A model generated the notes under the pieces. The model was not told where the DNA came from. It ran no database searches and saw nothing but the letters and a program-made list of their open reading frames with translations. A stretch of 64,000 bases of DNA from Pseudohongiella sp. (GTDB lineage: Bacteria; Pseudomonadota; Gammaproteobacteria; Pseudomonadales; Pseudohongiellaceae), in assembly GCA_030651695.1 (NCBI GenBank), contig JAUSCD010000012.1:124001-188000 (forward strand). The letters run 5' to 3'. Both the position numbers and the translations under genes were made by a program. Below are positions 34,879 to 45,351 of the stretch, piece by piece. Numbering within the stretch: the stretch's first letter is position 1; the number at the start of each line of letters is the position of its first letter.

Positions 34879-37488
34879 TTACTCAGCAGACAATAGCTCA
34901 AGGTACTTTTCAACCGGCTTCGGCCGACCAAAATGATAACCCTGAAAATAATGGCAGCCCATTTCCTGCAAACGGGCTGCCTGTTCCCCGGTTTCAACAC
35001 CCTCGGCAACTACCTGCATATCGAGACTGTTCCCCAGCGCGATGATTGTCCGCACTATGGCCTCGTCGTTCTGATCAATTAACAAATCGCGCACAAATGA
35101 CTGGTCAATTTTCAACTGTGTCAGTGGCAGCCTCTTCAGGTAGGTGAGTGAAGCGTAGCCGGTACCAAAATCGTCCAGCGCAAAATGAATGCCTTGCGCG
35201 CCCAATACCTGCATTTTCCGGATCGTCGAGTCGATGTCATCAATCAACAGGCTTTCCGTTACTTCCAGCACCAGTGCACTGCCCGGAACATTATATTTTT
35301 TCAGCCGTCCCAGCACATGGTCTGCAAAGCCGGGGTGATGGAATTGTCTGGGGCTTACATTCACTGCCAGCGTCAGATCCTTCATGACAGGAATTGTCTG
35401 CCACTGCTGCAACATCCCGCAGGCTTTTTCTATCACCCACTCTCCGAGTGGAATAATCAATCCGCAGGTCTCAGCTACAGGAACAAAGTCGCCGGGAGAG
35501 ATATCTCCCAGGATCGGATCCGTCATACGCAGTAAAGCTTCCATACTGACAATTTTTGCATTCTCATCCACCTGCGGCTGTATAAACAAGCTCATGGAGT
35601 TCTGTTCAATAGCTCTGCGCAGGGCATGCTCGATGCGGGTGCGACGCGTGACTTCAATCTGCATATCCTGATTAAAGAATCTGACGATATTGCGCCCTCC
35701 CTCCTTGGCCGCTGCCAAAGCCAGGTCTGCACCTTTGAGCAGTGCATCAACATCGCCGTCGGCATCGGAGAACATCACGACACCGATACTGACCGAACAT
35801 ACGTAATCAGTACCATGAAGATCAAAAGGTTGTGCAAACTGTTGACGCAAAAAATCAGCCATATCACGCACTCTCATCATTGCGTCACTGACATTAAGCG
35901 CCACATCTTCCACAATAAGTACAAATTCATCTGCGCCAAGGCGCCCTGCTGAATCGGTCGACAGCAATCCGCGCTCAAGCCTTTTCGCCACCATTTGCAG
36001 CAGCAAGTCACCGGTTTCGTGCCCAAGGGTATCATTGACGGTTTTGAAGTTATCCAGATCGATTAACAGCAATGCGCCCTCATAACCCGTTTTCAAGCGG
36101 CTGGCCATTGCATGGTCCAGTCTGTCCATTATCAGACGACGATTGGGCAATCCGGTCAGAGCATCAAAAAATGCCAACTGATGCAGCTGATTGCGAATCT
36201 GTTTGTGTTCGGTAATATCTGTTGAAATGCCACAGAGCGCGTAGATACTGTTATCCGGGTTACGCAGAGGTAATTTTACTGATATAAAAACGTGTTCCTG
36301 CTGATCCGACTCCAGAATATTGACTTCTTCATTAGCAACACGCTCGCCCTTGCGCAACACCCTCATATCGTTTTCGTAAAGTTGATCGCAAGTTGTCTTG
36401 TCAAAAAAATCCGCATCGGTTTTACCTGCAATCTGTTCCGCGGATACACCAAACAATTCGCATACTTTGCGATTGGCATACTGATAACGCAGTTTGTGGT
36501 CCTTTATATAAATATACGCTTCGACACTATTGAGGATGGTATTCAGGCGGTGCTCACTGGCTACCAGGCTGCGAGTTCTTTCAGCGACTTTCAGACGCAG
36601 CAGCGCGCTGAATCCCAGTGCCAGCAACAATGCAATTACCAGACATGCGATACCCCAAAGCAGCCACCCGGGAATGGCATTGGGCACAGGCTCAACACCC
36701 CACTCTCTGAGCGCAGTGAAGTAGGGCGACTCCGGATCGGCTTTCCATTCGACCAGATAGTTGTTTATGGTCTGCAACAGAACGTCCCGTGTTCCCGCAG
36801 CAACGGCGAAATACAGCTGACTGGGCTGAAAAATAAGGGGAGTTCTGGCTAGCCCGAGTCGATCGGCACTAAGATCACCAAAATAATGATTGGACACCAC
36901 AGCATCTGCTCTGTCAGCTACCACCGCAGAGAAGGCATCTTCCAGATTGTCCATCAGCAACCACTCAACGCGAATGCCAAAATTCGTCATCAGATCGCTC
37001 AGGTACTCGAGCTGTATCGAACCCTGCAGTATCGCAACGCGTTTACCAGCCATGTCCAGCAAACTGAGCAGAGCTGTGCCTTCCCGTTCATAGACCTGAG
37101 ACCAGCCCAGCAATGCCGGCTCTTCATGAAAATCAAAGCGCTGTCCCCGGCTCTCACTGATCGCCACATCAGGCATCAGATCAATCAGGCCAGACTCCAG
37201 TTGCAGCAGACAATCGTTCCATTCACAGACTACTGCTTGTAGCTGCCAGCTCTCACGATCGGCCATTTCTTCTATAAGCCGCCAGAAAATACCATCGGGT
37301 CTCCCGTTCTCGTTGACGAAAATCTTGGGAGCGTTGTCGTAAACGCCGACTTTAAGTGGCATTGATGACGTGTTTACCGCAGGCGCGGTGACGGCCTGAG
37401 CCTGAGCATATGCAGGAAAAAGCAACGCCGTGCTGACGATCACTGTCAGCAGGGGATAAAGCAGACTCATGTACTTTGCTGTCCGCAT
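34879..37488 (-). CDS. Periplasmic-sensor GGDEF/EAL protein
   Basis: A cyclic-di-GMP protein of about 869 residues. In order: signal sequence (to about AQAQA); a periplasmic SBP_bac_3 amino-acid-type binding domain (about 40-260); one membrane helix near 275-295; a PAS domain (about 315-425); a GGDEF domain; and an EAL domain with MEALLRM and DDFGTGYASLTYLKRLP intact. The GGDEF motif reads GADEF (near residue 518), with Ala for the second Gly, so cyclase activity may be lost or reduced while the phosphodiesterase looks complete. The ATG at 37488 has an AGG ribosome site; a TTG at 37515 would lie inside the phnA gene. Confidence 0.88.
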   Translation of the reverse strand: MRTAKYMSLLYPLLTVIVSTALLFPAYAQAQAVTAPAVNTSSMPLKVGVYDNAPKIFVNENGRPDGIFWRLIEEMADRESWQLQAVVCEWNDCLLQLESGLIDLMPDVAISESRGQRFDFHEEPALLGWSQVYEREGTALLSLLDMAGKRVAILQGSIQLEYLSDLMTNFGIRVEWLLMDNLEDAFSAVVADRADAVVSNHYFGDLSADRLGLARTPLIFQPSQLYFAVAAGTRDVLLQTINNYLVEWKADPESPYFTALREWGVEPVPNAIPGWLLWGIACLVIALLLALGFSALLRLKVAERTRSLVASEHRLNTILNSVEAYIYIKDHKLRYQYANRKVCELFGVSAEQIAGKTDADFFDKTTCDQLYENDMRVLRKGERVANEEVNILESDQQEHVFISVKLPLRNPDNSIYALCGISTDITEHKQIRNQLHQLAFFDALTGLPNRRLIMDRLDHAMASRLKTGYEGALLLIDLDNFKTVNDTLGHETGDLLLQMVAKRLERGLLSTDSAGRLGADEFVLIVEDVALNVSDAMMRVRDMADFLRQQFAQPFDLHGTDYVCSVSIGVVMFSDADGDVDALLKGADLALAAAKEGGRNIVRFFNQDMQIEVTRRTRIEHALRRAIEQNSMSLFIQPQVDENAKIVSMEALLRMTDPILGDISPGDFVPVAETCGLIIPLGEWVIEKACGMLQQWQTIPVMKDLTLAVNVSPRQFHHPGFADHVLGRLKKYNVPGSALVLEVTESLLIDDIDSTIRKMQVLGAQGIHFALDDFGTGYASLTYLKRLPLTQLKIDQSFVRDLLIDQNDEAIVRTIIALGNSLDMQVVAEGVETGEQAARLQEMGCHYFQGYHFGRPKPVEKYLELLSAE

Positions 37489-37498
37489 CAGACGCCTG

Positions 37499-37837
37499 TT
37501 AGCTCTTTTTGACAAAACAGGACTTGAGTTTCATAGCACCAATTCCATCAATCTTGCAATCAATATCATGGTCACCACCCGTCAGACGAATATTCTTCAC
37601 CCGGGTACCCACTTTGACAACCTGTGAGCTGCCCTTGATTTTCAGATCTTTGATGACCGTCACAGTATCACCATCGGCAAGCAGATTGCCATTGGCGTCC
37701 CTGATCTCTTCGTTTGTCTCAAGCGCTGAAGAATCATCGAGTTTCCACTCATACGCACATTCCGGACAGACCAGCATTTCGGCGCTTTCATAGGTATAAA
37801 TACTTTTACACTGTGGGCAGGGCGGCAAATCACTCAT
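37499..37837 (-). CDS. PhnA/YjdM-family zinc-ribbon protein
   Basis: A 112-residue small protein. An N-terminal zinc ribbon ([10 protein letters not shown] ... CPECAYEW) is followed by the SH3-like [39 protein letters not shown] domain typical of PhnA/YjdM. Despite the old name this family is not the phosphonoacetate hydrolase and its function is unknown. It lies 10 bases upstream of the GGDEF/EAL gene and probably shares its transcript. The phosphonate transporter is about 4 kb away, with no shared operon. Confidence 0.92.
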   Translation of the reverse strand: MSDLPPCPQCKSIYTYESAEMLVCPECAYEWKLDDSSALETNEEIRDANGNLLADGDTVTVIKDLKIKGSSQVVKVGTRVKNIRLTGGDHDIDCKIDGIGAMKLKSCFVKKS

Positions 37838-37846
37838 CAGGATTCC

Positions 37847-38449
37847 TTATTGGCTTATATTGGCAGTTATATGTTTGATCTGTTGATCCACAACCCAGTC
37901 CATAGTGGCCAACAAACTGTTAAAACGTTCAGGCCCGGTTTCGAGCTGTTGCAGCGTATAAACAATGGCTTCCAGCGTGGACAGCGCGTGCTCTCCCGGC
38001 TGTTGCCTGATCCGGTAACGCGAGCCGGCAGACAGATTCAGTGAGTATCGCGGCAAATCCGCAATCCATGGCTGAGTGTGCATGATCTTGCGACTGCGGC
38101 GCCAACTGGCATCTACAAACAGCAACGGAGTGACCGGCGCGCCGGTAAGTTCTGATACGTCGCGGGCATTGTCCCCGGGGTAAATCAGCACAGGCTGCAA
38201 CAGTCTGATTGCATCCAGCTCTGTTGAGTGGTGGGATTTGTCAGGGTTCAGAGTCGTCAGTCGGCAGTTGCTTAGTGACAGTGCGGCTATGCGCGCAGTA
38301 CCAATTGCATGGCTGCTTTCCCGGGTATCCTGAACAATATACACGGGCCAGCGGTTCTGTGGCTGACAATGTATTTGGGCGCAGTAACAGACAGAAACAG
38401 GACGCAGGCATTGGCTGCAGCACTTTCGTGACATAGCTGGGCGTGACAT
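37847..38449 (-). CDS. DTW-domain tRNA-uridine aminocarboxypropyltransferase
   Basis: A 200-residue protein. An N-terminal Cys cluster (CCSQCLRPVSVCYCAQI) is followed by a TapT/DTW-type domain with PVYIVQDTRESSHAIGTARIA, an LLFVDASWRRSRKIM core (D-A-S-W in place of the usual D-T-W), a STLEAIVYTL segment and a QQIKH end. Family members add the acp group to uridine in the tRNA variable loop using S-adenosylmethionine. The start lies inside a seven-copy 15-bp repeat, so the first residues repeat as MSRPA-MSRKC. ATG at 38449 or 38434 are both possible; neither has a clear ribosome site. Confidence 0.82.
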   Translation of the reverse strand: MSRPAMSRKCCSQCLRPVSVCYCAQIHCQPQNRWPVYIVQDTRESSHAIGTARIAALSLSNCRLTTLNPDKSHHSTELDAIRLLQPVLIYPGDNARDVSELTGAPVTPLLFVDASWRRSRKIMHTQPWIADLPRYSLNLSAGSRYRIRQQPGEHALSTLEAIVYTLQQLETGPERFNSLLATMDWVVDQQIKHITANISQ

Positions 38450-38532
38450 AGCTGGGCGTGACCTGGGTTGACGTGACTTGGCTTTACGTGACTTGGCTTT
38501 AGGTGACTCGGCATAACGTGACCAGGGTTGGC
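38428..38532. repeat. Seven-copy 15-bp tandem repeat
   Basis: Seven units of exactly 15 bp, each starting GTGAC, run from 38428 with no insertion or deletion. The two units nearest the DTW gene are identical (GTGACATAGCTGGGC); the others have diverged at the last 10 positions. Units 1 and 2 hold the start codons of the DTW-domain gene, so repeat number could change the N-terminus or the leader. It looks like a minisatellite, not a CRISPR array: there are no spacers. Confidence 0.9.
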
Positions 38533-38560
38533 GCTATGTAAAACTGTCGCCTCACTGGAA

Positions 38561-38590
38561 ATGACAACGCCCGTCACCGGGCGTTGTCAT
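38561..38590 (-). terminator. Hairpin after pnp
   Basis: A perfect 13-bp inverted repeat (ATGACAACGCCCG and its complement, loop of four) lies 28 bases beyond the pnp stop. The T run that follows on the minus strand is poor (TCATTTCC), so it may be a weak terminator or an RNA-stability element rather than a strong stop. Confidence 0.65.
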
Positions 38591-38617
38591 CAAACTTCAA
38601 TCCATCACAGAACAAGC

Positions 38618-40726
38618 TTAGTCCATGCTGGCTTTTTCTTCTTCAGTGACTTCTTTGATGCTCAGTTTGATACGGCCGCGTGCGTCCAGATCCATGACCT
38701 TGACCACCACTTCCTGGCCTTCATGCAGATATTGACTGATGTCTTCTACACGGTCTGAAGAGATCTGGGAAATGTGAACCAGACCATCTTTACCTGGCAG
38801 GATGGTGATAAAGGCACCAAAATCAACAATACGGGCAACTTTGCCTTTGTACAACTGGCCTACTTCAGCTTCGGCAGTAATACGCTGGATGAGCTCGATT
38901 GCCAGATCCCGGGAGTCTTTGTCTTCGCCATAGATCCGAATATTGCCATCGTCGTCGATATCAATCGACGCACCGCTTTCTTCGGTAATTGAACGGATGG
39001 TAGCACCACCCTTACCAATCACTTCGCGGATTTTGTCCGGATCTACTTTCATGACAGCCATAGACGGTGCATTTTCATTTACCGTCGGACGCGCCACAGC
39101 CAGCACTTTGTTCATCTCGCCCAGAATGTGCAGACGCGCTTCCAGTGCCTGAACCAGGGCAGTTTCCATGATTTCTTCATTGATGCCCTGAATCTTGATG
39201 TCCATCTGCAGTGCGGTAATGCCTTTAGCAGTACCGGCAACTTTGAAGTCCATGTCGCCCAGGTGATCTTCATCACCCAGAATATCAGTGATCACTGAGA
39301 AACGATCGCCTTCCTTGATCAGACCCATGGCAATACCGGCGACAGGTGCAGTCAAAGGCACGCCTGCATCCATCAACGCCAGTGAGCTGCCGCAAACCGA
39401 TGCCATGGAGCTGGAACCGTTGGATTCAGTGATCTCGGACACCACTCGAATGGCGTAAGGGAATGAATCTTCGCTTGGCATGACAGCCTGAACGCCACGT
39501 TTGGCCAGCTTACCATGACCAATTTCGCGACGCTTCGGGCCAGACATAAAGCCGGTTTCGCCCACAGAGAAGGGGGGGAAGTTGTAATGGAACATAAAGG
39601 CTTCTTTTTTCGAGCCTTCCAGTCCTTCAATTAACTGTGAATCGCGGATTGCACCCAGCGTGGTAATTACCAGAGCCTGGGTTTCGCCACGTGTAAACAG
39701 TGCTGAACCGTGCGCCTTTGGCAATATACCAGTCTCGATAGAGATTGGACGTACTGTACGGGTATCACGGCCGTCAATACGCGGTGCGCCGTCGATGATG
39801 CGATTGCGCACCACTTTTTTCTCGATGGAAGCAAACACGCTTTTGACTTCTTCAGCTGTTACGCCATGCTCAGCGTTCGCGAACTGGGTAACAGCCTGCT
39901 CAAGCAGGCCACTCAATGCGTCGTAACGCTGCATCTTGTCAGACACCTGATAGGCATTGCCGATGCTGTCAGAAAACGCCATGGCAAGGCCGGCACGCAG
40001 GGTTTCGTTAACAGGCGCAGGCTGCCAGTCCCAAACGGGTTTGCCCGCTTCAGCTTTGAGCTCATTGATTGCCTTGATAACCACCTGCATGGACTCGTGT
40101 GCAAACAACACGCCGCCCAGCATCTGGTCTTCTGTCAGTTCTTTAGCTTCTGATTCAACCATCAGTACGGCTGACTCAGTGCCTGCAACCACCATGTCCA
40201 GCGCTGAACTTGCCAGCTCGCTGGTGCGGGGGTTCAGTACGTAACCATTCACTGAATCATAACCCACTCGCGCAGCGCCAATCGGGCTGGAAAACGGGAT
40301 GCCTGAGATCGCGACCGCAGCCGATGCAGCAATCAGCGCGGCAATATCAGGATCCTGATCCTTGGTGGCAGAAATCACGGTGCAGACGACCTGCACTTCG
40401 TTTTTGAAACCTTTCGGGAACAAAGGACGCAGCGGGCGATCGATCAGGCGGGAAACCAGAGTTTCCTTTTCTGTTGGACGACCTTCGCGCTTGAAGAAAC
40501 CACCGGGGATTTTACCAGCGGCATAGGTTTTTTCCTGATAGTTGACTGTCAGCGGGAAAAAGTCTGCGCCGGGGGCAGCAGACTTTTTACCTACAACAGT
40601 TGCCAGCACTTGTGTTCCACCCATGGTGATGACCACAGCGCCAGTGGCTTGTCGTGCAATTTTGCCGGTTTCCAGTACTACAGTGTCTGCACCGTACTGA
40701 AAGGTCTTTCTTACAATATTAAACAT
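38618..40726 (-). CDS. pnp: Polynucleotide phosphorylase
   Basis: A 702-residue 3'-to-5' exoribonuclease, part of the RNA degradosome. Two RNase PH domains (first near [12 protein letters not shown]; second with [29 protein letters not shown]) flank an all-helical linker. A KH domain ([20 protein letters not shown]) and an S1 domain ([18 protein letters not shown]) follow. AGGAAG precedes the ATG. It follows rpsO as in most proteobacteria. The 106-bp gap before it can fold into an imperfect hairpin (GAGACTC with GGGTCTC), a possible RNase III site like that used in E. coli pnp autoregulation. Confidence 0.97.
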   Translation of the reverse strand: MFNIVRKTFQYGADTVVLETGKIARQATGAVVITMGGTQVLATVVGKKSAAPGADFFPLTVNYQEKTYAAGKIPGGFFKREGRPTEKETLVSRLIDRPLRPLFPKGFKNEVQVVCTVISATKDQDPDIAALIAASAAVAISGIPFSSPIGAARVGYDSVNGYVLNPRTSELASSALDMVVAGTESAVLMVESEAKELTEDQMLGGVLFAHESMQVVIKAINELKAEAGKPVWDWQPAPVNETLRAGLAMAFSDSIGNAYQVSDKMQRYDALSGLLEQAVTQFANAEHGVTAEEVKSVFASIEKKVVRNRIIDGAPRIDGRDTRTVRPISIETGILPKAHGSALFTRGETQALVITTLGAIRDSQLIEGLEGSKKEAFMFHYNFPPFSVGETGFMSGPKRREIGHGKLAKRGVQAVMPSEDSFPYAIRVVSEITESNGSSSMASVCGSSLALMDAGVPLTAPVAGIAMGLIKEGDRFSVITDILGDEDHLGDMDFKVAGTAKGITALQMDIKIQGINEEIMETALVQALEARLHILGEMNKVLAVARPTVNENAPSMAVMKVDPDKIREVIGKGGATIRSITEESGASIDIDDDGNIRIYGEDKDSRDLAIELIQRITAEAEVGQLYKGKVARIVDFGAFITILPGKDGLVHISQISSDRVEDISQYLHEGQEVVVKVMDLDARGRIKLSIKEVTEEEKASMD

Positions 40727-40832
40727 ACATTCTTCCTGTTTTTATGAGACCCGGGCAGCATTGCAGCAACATCCTTTTTACCAAGAGTCTCTTCTCTACT
40801 TTCTCATCGCCTTGAAATCGGTGTGCGCCGAA

Positions 40833-41102
40833 TTAACGACGCAGGCCCAGACGCTTGATCAGCTCAGCATAGCGACCAACATCTTTGCGCTTGAGGTAAT
40901 CGAGCAGCTTGCGGCGGCTGTTAACCATGCGGATCAAACCACGACGTGAGTGGTGATCGTGTGTGTGTTCGCGGAAGTGACCCTGCAACAGATTGATATT
41001 TTCTGTCAGCAGTGCAACCTGCACTTCGCACGAACCAGTGTCGTTCTCGCCACGGCCGTATGCTTTTACGATTGCGTCTTTCTGTTCAGTTGTTAAAGCC
41101 AT
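40833..41102 (-). CDS. rpsO: 30S ribosomal protein S15
   Basis: 89 residues, the standard length. The fold signature [52 protein letters not shown] is complete. Part of the truB-rpsO-pnp chain. In E. coli S15 represses its own translation by binding its leader; no such structure was tested here. Confidence 0.98.
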   Translation of the reverse strand: MALTTEQKDAIVKAYGRGENDTGSCEVQVALLTENINLLQGHFREHTHDHHSRRGLIRMVNSRRKLLDYLKRKDVGRYAELIKRLGLRR

Positions 41103-41178
41103 TTTTTCATCTCCAGAATAATATGCGTTAAAAGTAATATGACATCCTGTCGTCCAGCATAACCGTGCATACTGACAG

Positions 41179-42165
41179 TTACCTGGCTTGCTCCCTCATC
41201 AACCGTCGTGGCGTCACCCGACCATCGTCAAGCACAGCGCCAATTCCGATAAATTCTTCATTGTCGTAAAGTCTGACCAGTTCACTTGCAGGTGCCGGTC
41301 GCACCATCACAGCCTGACCCTGCCGTACAAACAGCGCCAGCTCTGAGCTCAGACTGACGCGAGGCAAGTGATCGATGGCCATATCTGCCGGACGCAATAA
41401 TGCATCGATGGCATCCAGTCCGCCTTCGGCATAACTGGCTTGTAATGCAGCAGGTGTAATGCAGTCTTCGATCCGGAAAACACCGGCCTGTAAACGCCGC
41501 AACTCGCGCACGTGGCCACCACAGCCCAGCGCCTCTCCCAGATCGTCGGCTATAGTACGCACATAAGTACCTTTGCTGCAACGAATTTCCAGTAACAGCT
41601 CGGGCCACTGCCCCGCGGAATCAGGCGAGTTTTCCGGGCTGCTGACGGGGTTGCCGACTGAGCTGCTGAAAAAGTCGCGCAGTATCAGTTCATGTATCGT
41701 TACCGGCCTGAGCTTCCTTTCTATTTCCAGCCCGGCACGGGCCAGTTTGTACAAAGGCTGACCGTTGTGCTTCAGTGCCGAATACATGGGCGGGCACTGC
41801 AGTATTTCACCACGAAATTGTGACAATGCGTTGAGCACCATGTCCCGGGTTATATCACCGGCCGGACGTGTGCTGATCACACTGCCTTCCGCATCCGCGG
41901 TATCCGTGCGCTCACCCAGCCGAATCCTGGTTAAATAGCGCTTGTCGGCTTCCAGCAAAAACTGCGACACTTTGGTCGCTTCGCCAAAACACAAGGGCAG
42001 GACACCTGTGGCCAGTGGATCCAGCGCACCTGTATGTCCGGCTTTGGACACCTGAAACAGATGTTTGGCCTGTTGCAGGCAAGCGTTTGAGCTCATGCCC
42101 TGCGGTTTGTCTAATAGCAGAATGCCGTTGATGTTACGGCCTTTCTGCTTTCTCCCGGAACTCAA
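41179..42165 (-). CDS. truB: tRNA pseudouridine-55 synthase
   Basis: A 328-residue enzyme that makes pseudouridine 55 in the T-loop of tRNAs. The catalytic Asp is in [28 protein letters not shown] precedes it and [23 protein letters not shown] follows. No ATG occurs before the conserved core, so the start must be the TTG at 42165, one base after the rbfA stop. A short [15 protein letters not shown] insertion and a PUA-like C-terminal domain are visible. Confidence 0.93.
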   Translation of the reverse strand: MSSGRKQKGRNINGILLLDKPQGMSSNACLQQAKHLFQVSKAGHTGALDPLATGVLPLCFGEATKVSQFLLEADKRYLTRIRLGERTDTADAEGSVISTRPAGDITRDMVLNALSQFRGEILQCPPMYSALKHNGQPLYKLARAGLEIERKLRPVTIHELILRDFFSSSVGNPVSSPENSPDSAGQWPELLLEIRCSKGTYVRTIADDLGEALGCGGHVRELRRLQAGVFRIEDCITPAALQASYAEGGLDAIDALLRPADMAIDHLPRVSLSSELALFVRQGQAVMVRPAPASELVRLYDNEEFIGIGAVLDDGRVTPRRLMREQAR

Positions 42166-42166
42166 A

Positions 42167-42670
42167 CTATGCGTCCCCGTCCCGGAAATTGTCTGCTTTC
42201 TGATCTTGTTCGATTATCTTTGCTTCTTCTTCTGTAATTTCTTCAACGTGTTCGTGGGTGCTGTCTTCAGCAATCGCTTTGTCGATGAGCGAGGACAGAT
42301 AACGACCGCGGGCAATGCTGTCATCGTAATGAAATTGCAGCGCGGGAATGATGCGCAGACTCATCTCTTTTCCGAGCAGACTGCGCAGATATCCGGCTGC
42401 CTTGTTTAGCGCGGCTATACTGTCTTTAATTTCCTTACGATCAAGCTCACCCATATCTTTGAACGCCTGGCCGGCGCCAAAATCATCACCATGATTTCCC
42501 ATCACCGTGACATAAATATTGGCATGCGCAAAATCGCGACTCACATCGACACCGGTAACTGACACCATGCCAACACGCGGATCACGAATTTCGCGCCGGA
42601 TCAGATCAGCGAGCAAGCGCTGGATCTGGTCCGCCACACGTTGAACTCTTGGCGATACTTTACCGCTCAT
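42167..42670 (-). CDS. rbfA: 30S ribosome-binding factor A
   Basis: A 167-residue KH-type protein needed for late 30S assembly and cold adaptation. Signature RVADQIQRLLADLIRREIRDPRVGMVSVTGVDVSRDFAHANIYVTVMG is intact. The acidic tail (EHVEEITEEEAKIIEQDQKADNFRDGDA) is longer than in E. coli. GGAGTG precedes the ATG. Between infB and truB as in most gammaproteobacteria. Confidence 0.95.
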   Translation of the reverse strand: MSGKVSPRVQRVADQIQRLLADLIRREIRDPRVGMVSVTGVDVSRDFAHANIYVTVMGNHGDDFGAGQAFKDMGELDRKEIKDSIAALNKAAGYLRSLLGKEMSLRIIPALQFHYDDSIARGRYLSSLIDKAIAEDSTHEHVEEITEEEAKIIEQDQKADNFRDGDA

Positions 42671-42703
42671 TGTTCACACTCCGGTTCAGGCTCGGGTTCA
42701 GGA

Positions 42704-45286
42704 TCATTGAAGTGTACGCGCCACCTGAATGGTCTGATAAACCTCGATCTTGTCGCCGACTTTTACGTCATTGTAGTTCTTCACGCCGATACCACATTCC
42801 ATACCGTTACGCACTTCACTGGCGTCATCTTTGAAGCGACGCAGCGATTCCAGCTCACCTTGATAAATTACCACGTTGTCACGCAATACGCGGATTGGTT
42901 TGCTGCGATAGACAATACCCTCAACAACCATACAACCGGCAACCTGACCAAATTTCGGCGAATTGAACACGTCGCGCACTTCTGCCACACCCAGAATCTC
43001 CTCGCGGATTTCCGGAGACAGCATGCCGCCAAGAATGGCTTTTACGTCGTCAATCACATCATAAATCACGTTGTAGTAACGCAGGTTCACACCTTCGTTT
43101 TCTACCACTTCACGAGCAGTTTTGTCGGCCCGGACGTTAAAACCGATCATCATGGCTTTGGATGTGGCTGCCAGATGCGCATCCGTTTCAGAGATACCGC
43201 CAACGCCGGCAGCAACAACGTTCACTTCAACTTCTTCAGTGCCCAGTTTATGCAGAGAGCCTACGATAGCTTCCATGGAACCACGAACATCCGCCTTGAT
43301 AATTACGTTCAGGATGCCTTTGCCTGCTTTACCGATCCCGGCAAACATGGCTTCGATCTTGTTGCCCTGCTGCATGGCAGCGGCTTTGTCCTTGATCCGC
43401 TCACGACGGAAGTCAGCAACTTCGCGCGCTTGTTTTTCGTCGGCGACAACAACAAATTCGTCGCCGGCCTCAGGTACGCCGGTAAAACCAAGTACCTCTA
43501 CAGGAATAGACGGGCCTGCAGACTTGACTGAACGGCCAGCCTCATCAATCAGCGCACGTACGCGGCCATATTCATAACCGGCCAGCACATAATCACCAAC
43601 ATTCAAAGTACCGTTCTGAACCAGTACTGATGCAACCGGACCACGACCTTTATCCAGCCTTGACTCGATGACTACACCTTTGCCTGGCGCATCGCTGAAT
43701 GCTTTCAATTCCAGCATTTCAGACTGCAGCAAAATGGCTTCCAGCAGTTCATTAATACCGGTGCCTGCATGGGCAGATACCTGTACGAACTGCGTATCAC
43801 CACCCCACGCTTCAGAAATTACGTTGCGCTGAGCCAGTTCATTCATGACCCGATCAATATCGATATTGGGCTTGTCGCATTTTGTGATAGCTACAACTAT
43901 AGGCACACCAGCGGCACGCGCATGATTGATAGCTTCTTCTGTCTGTGGCTTAACGCCATCATCGGCTGCCACTACCAGAATCACCACGTCAGTTGCCTTG
44001 GCACCGCGCGAACGCATGGCGCTGAACGCCGCGTGACCGGGCGTGTCGAGGAAACAAATCATGCCGTGATCGGTTTCTACATGATATGCGCCGATATGCT
44101 GGGTAATGCCGCCAGCCTCACCGGCAGCAACAGATGCTTTGCGGATGAAGTCCAGCAAGGAAGTTTTACCGTGGTCAACGTGACCCATTACAGTTACCAC
44201 CGGTGCCCGCGTCACAGCTTCCTGACCGCCGGCGTATGCGATGGACTCATACAGATTGTCTTCAATCGCGTCAGCAGAAACAAATTTTGCAACGTGACCA
44301 AATTCTTCAATCAGCAGTGTCGCAATATCCTGATCCAGCGCCTGATTAATGGTTGCCATTATCCCCATTTTGAACAGTGCTTTGATCAGTTCGGCCGACT
44401 TGACCGACATCTTGTTAGCCAGATCGCCTACTGTATTTACTTCACTGATAATGATTTCGCGTGTAATAAACTCAGTCGGCTTTTCAAATCCGTGTTGCTT
44501 GGCGCGCGCTTTTTTGCGCGGTCCGCCGCGACGGCCACGACCGCCAGCTTCGTCAAACTCGCCATCTTCAAGCACGAACTCATCAATACGCGGCTTGACT
44601 GCCTTCTTGGGCACAGGGGCCTTTTTACGGAAACTGGTTTTTTTGTCATCGTCTTTTTCGTCGCCGTCTTCCTTGCGGCCCGGTTTGGCAGCAACCTTGG
44701 GCTTGGCAGCAGGAGCTGCTGCAGGAGAAGGCTTGCCACGCGAAGTATCACCACGATGCTCAACAACCTGCGGCACATCCGGAACTACCGCTGGCTGCTC
44801 ATCTGCAACAACAGGCTCATCCGCTTTGTCAGTAACGCCGGTATCCATGGCGCTGTCACCAGCAACATCGGAAACCTGCTCCACTGCCTCAGCCGTAATG
44901 CCAGGTGCAGACTGCTCCAGCAACTCTTCATCGGCTGCCAATTGCTCTTCGCCCGCTGGTTGCTCAGGCGTCAGCTCACTGCGCTTGACGTATGTGCGCT
45001 TCTTGCGCACCTCAACACTGACTGTCTTGCCACGTCCATGCCCGGACGAGGTTTTTAACGTCTCAACCGTTTTTCGCTTCAACGTGATTTTCTTGGGAGC
45101 GGCATCAGCACCCTCCGTCGCCCCGTGACTGCGACGCAGAAACTGCAACAAGGTATTCTTGTCATCGTTTGAAATCGGATCTTCAGCGCGCGCATGCGGC
45201 AATCCGGCCTCTTTAATCTGGGCCAGTAGCCGTTCTGCGGTAACGCCAACTACTTTGGCGAATTCACCGACTGTTACATCTGCCAT
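42704..45286 (-). CDS. infB: Translation initiation factor IF-2
   Basis: An 860-residue GTPase that loads fMet-tRNA on the 30S subunit. An N-terminal IF2-N domain ([14 protein letters not shown]) is followed by a long charged linker (about 60-260). The G-domain has G1 GHVDHGKTS and G3 DTPGHAAF. G4 reads TKCD, Thr in place of the usual Asn of NKxD. Domains II-IV follow ([19 protein letters not shown] to NYNDVKVGD). AGGAG precedes the ATG. Long open frames on the other strand here are shadows. Confidence 0.97.
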   Translation of the reverse strand: MADVTVGEFAKVVGVTAERLLAQIKEAGLPHARAEDPISNDDKNTLLQFLRRSHGATEGADAAPKKITLKRKTVETLKTSSGHGRGKTVSVEVRKKRTYVKRSELTPEQPAGEEQLAADEELLEQSAPGITAEAVEQVSDVAGDSAMDTGVTDKADEPVVADEQPAVVPDVPQVVEHRGDTSRGKPSPAAAPAAKPKVAAKPGRKEDGDEKDDDKKTSFRKKAPVPKKAVKPRIDEFVLEDGEFDEAGGRGRRGGPRKKARAKQHGFEKPTEFITREIIISEVNTVGDLANKMSVKSAELIKALFKMGIMATINQALDQDIATLLIEEFGHVAKFVSADAIEDNLYESIAYAGGQEAVTRAPVVTVMGHVDHGKTSLLDFIRKASVAAGEAGGITQHIGAYHVETDHGMICFLDTPGHAAFSAMRSRGAKATDVVILVVAADDGVKPQTEEAINHARAAGVPIVVAITKCDKPNIDIDRVMNELAQRNVISEAWGGDTQFVQVSAHAGTGINELLEAILLQSEMLELKAFSDAPGKGVVIESRLDKGRGPVASVLVQNGTLNVGDYVLAGYEYGRVRALIDEAGRSVKSAGPSIPVEVLGFTGVPEAGDEFVVVADEKQAREVADFRRERIKDKAAAMQQGNKIEAMFAGIGKAGKGILNVIIKADVRGSMEAIVGSLHKLGTEEVEVNVVAAGVGGISETDAHLAATSKAMMIGFNVRADKTAREVVENEGVNLRYYNVIYDVIDDVKAILGGMLSPEIREEILGVAEVRDVFNSPKFGQVAGCMVVEGIVYRSKPIRVLRDNVVIYQGELESLRRFKDDASEVRNGMECGIGVKNYNDVKVGDKIEVYQTIQVARTLQ

Positions 45287-45351
45287 TTACCTACTCCTGT
45301 CTACTCTTGCTGCCTGTTCTTAGGTATGAGCCTGTTTTCTAAAACAGATTC

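Noticed and set aside
37499-37837. Phosphonoacetate hydrolase role for PhnA
   Set aside because: The zinc-ribbon PhnA/YjdM family is unrelated to that hydrolase.
38428-38532. CRISPR-like array
   Set aside because: Units are contiguous 15-mers without spacers and no cas genes are near.
43769-45058. Long 429-codon open frame on the plus strand opposite infB
   Set aside because: It is a shadow of infB: Cys/His/Arg-rich, no ribosome site, no recognisable domain, and infB is certain.
44349-45128. Ser/Ala-rich 259-codon frame opposite the IF-2 linker
   Set aside because: Low-complexity mirror of the charged linker; no independent support.
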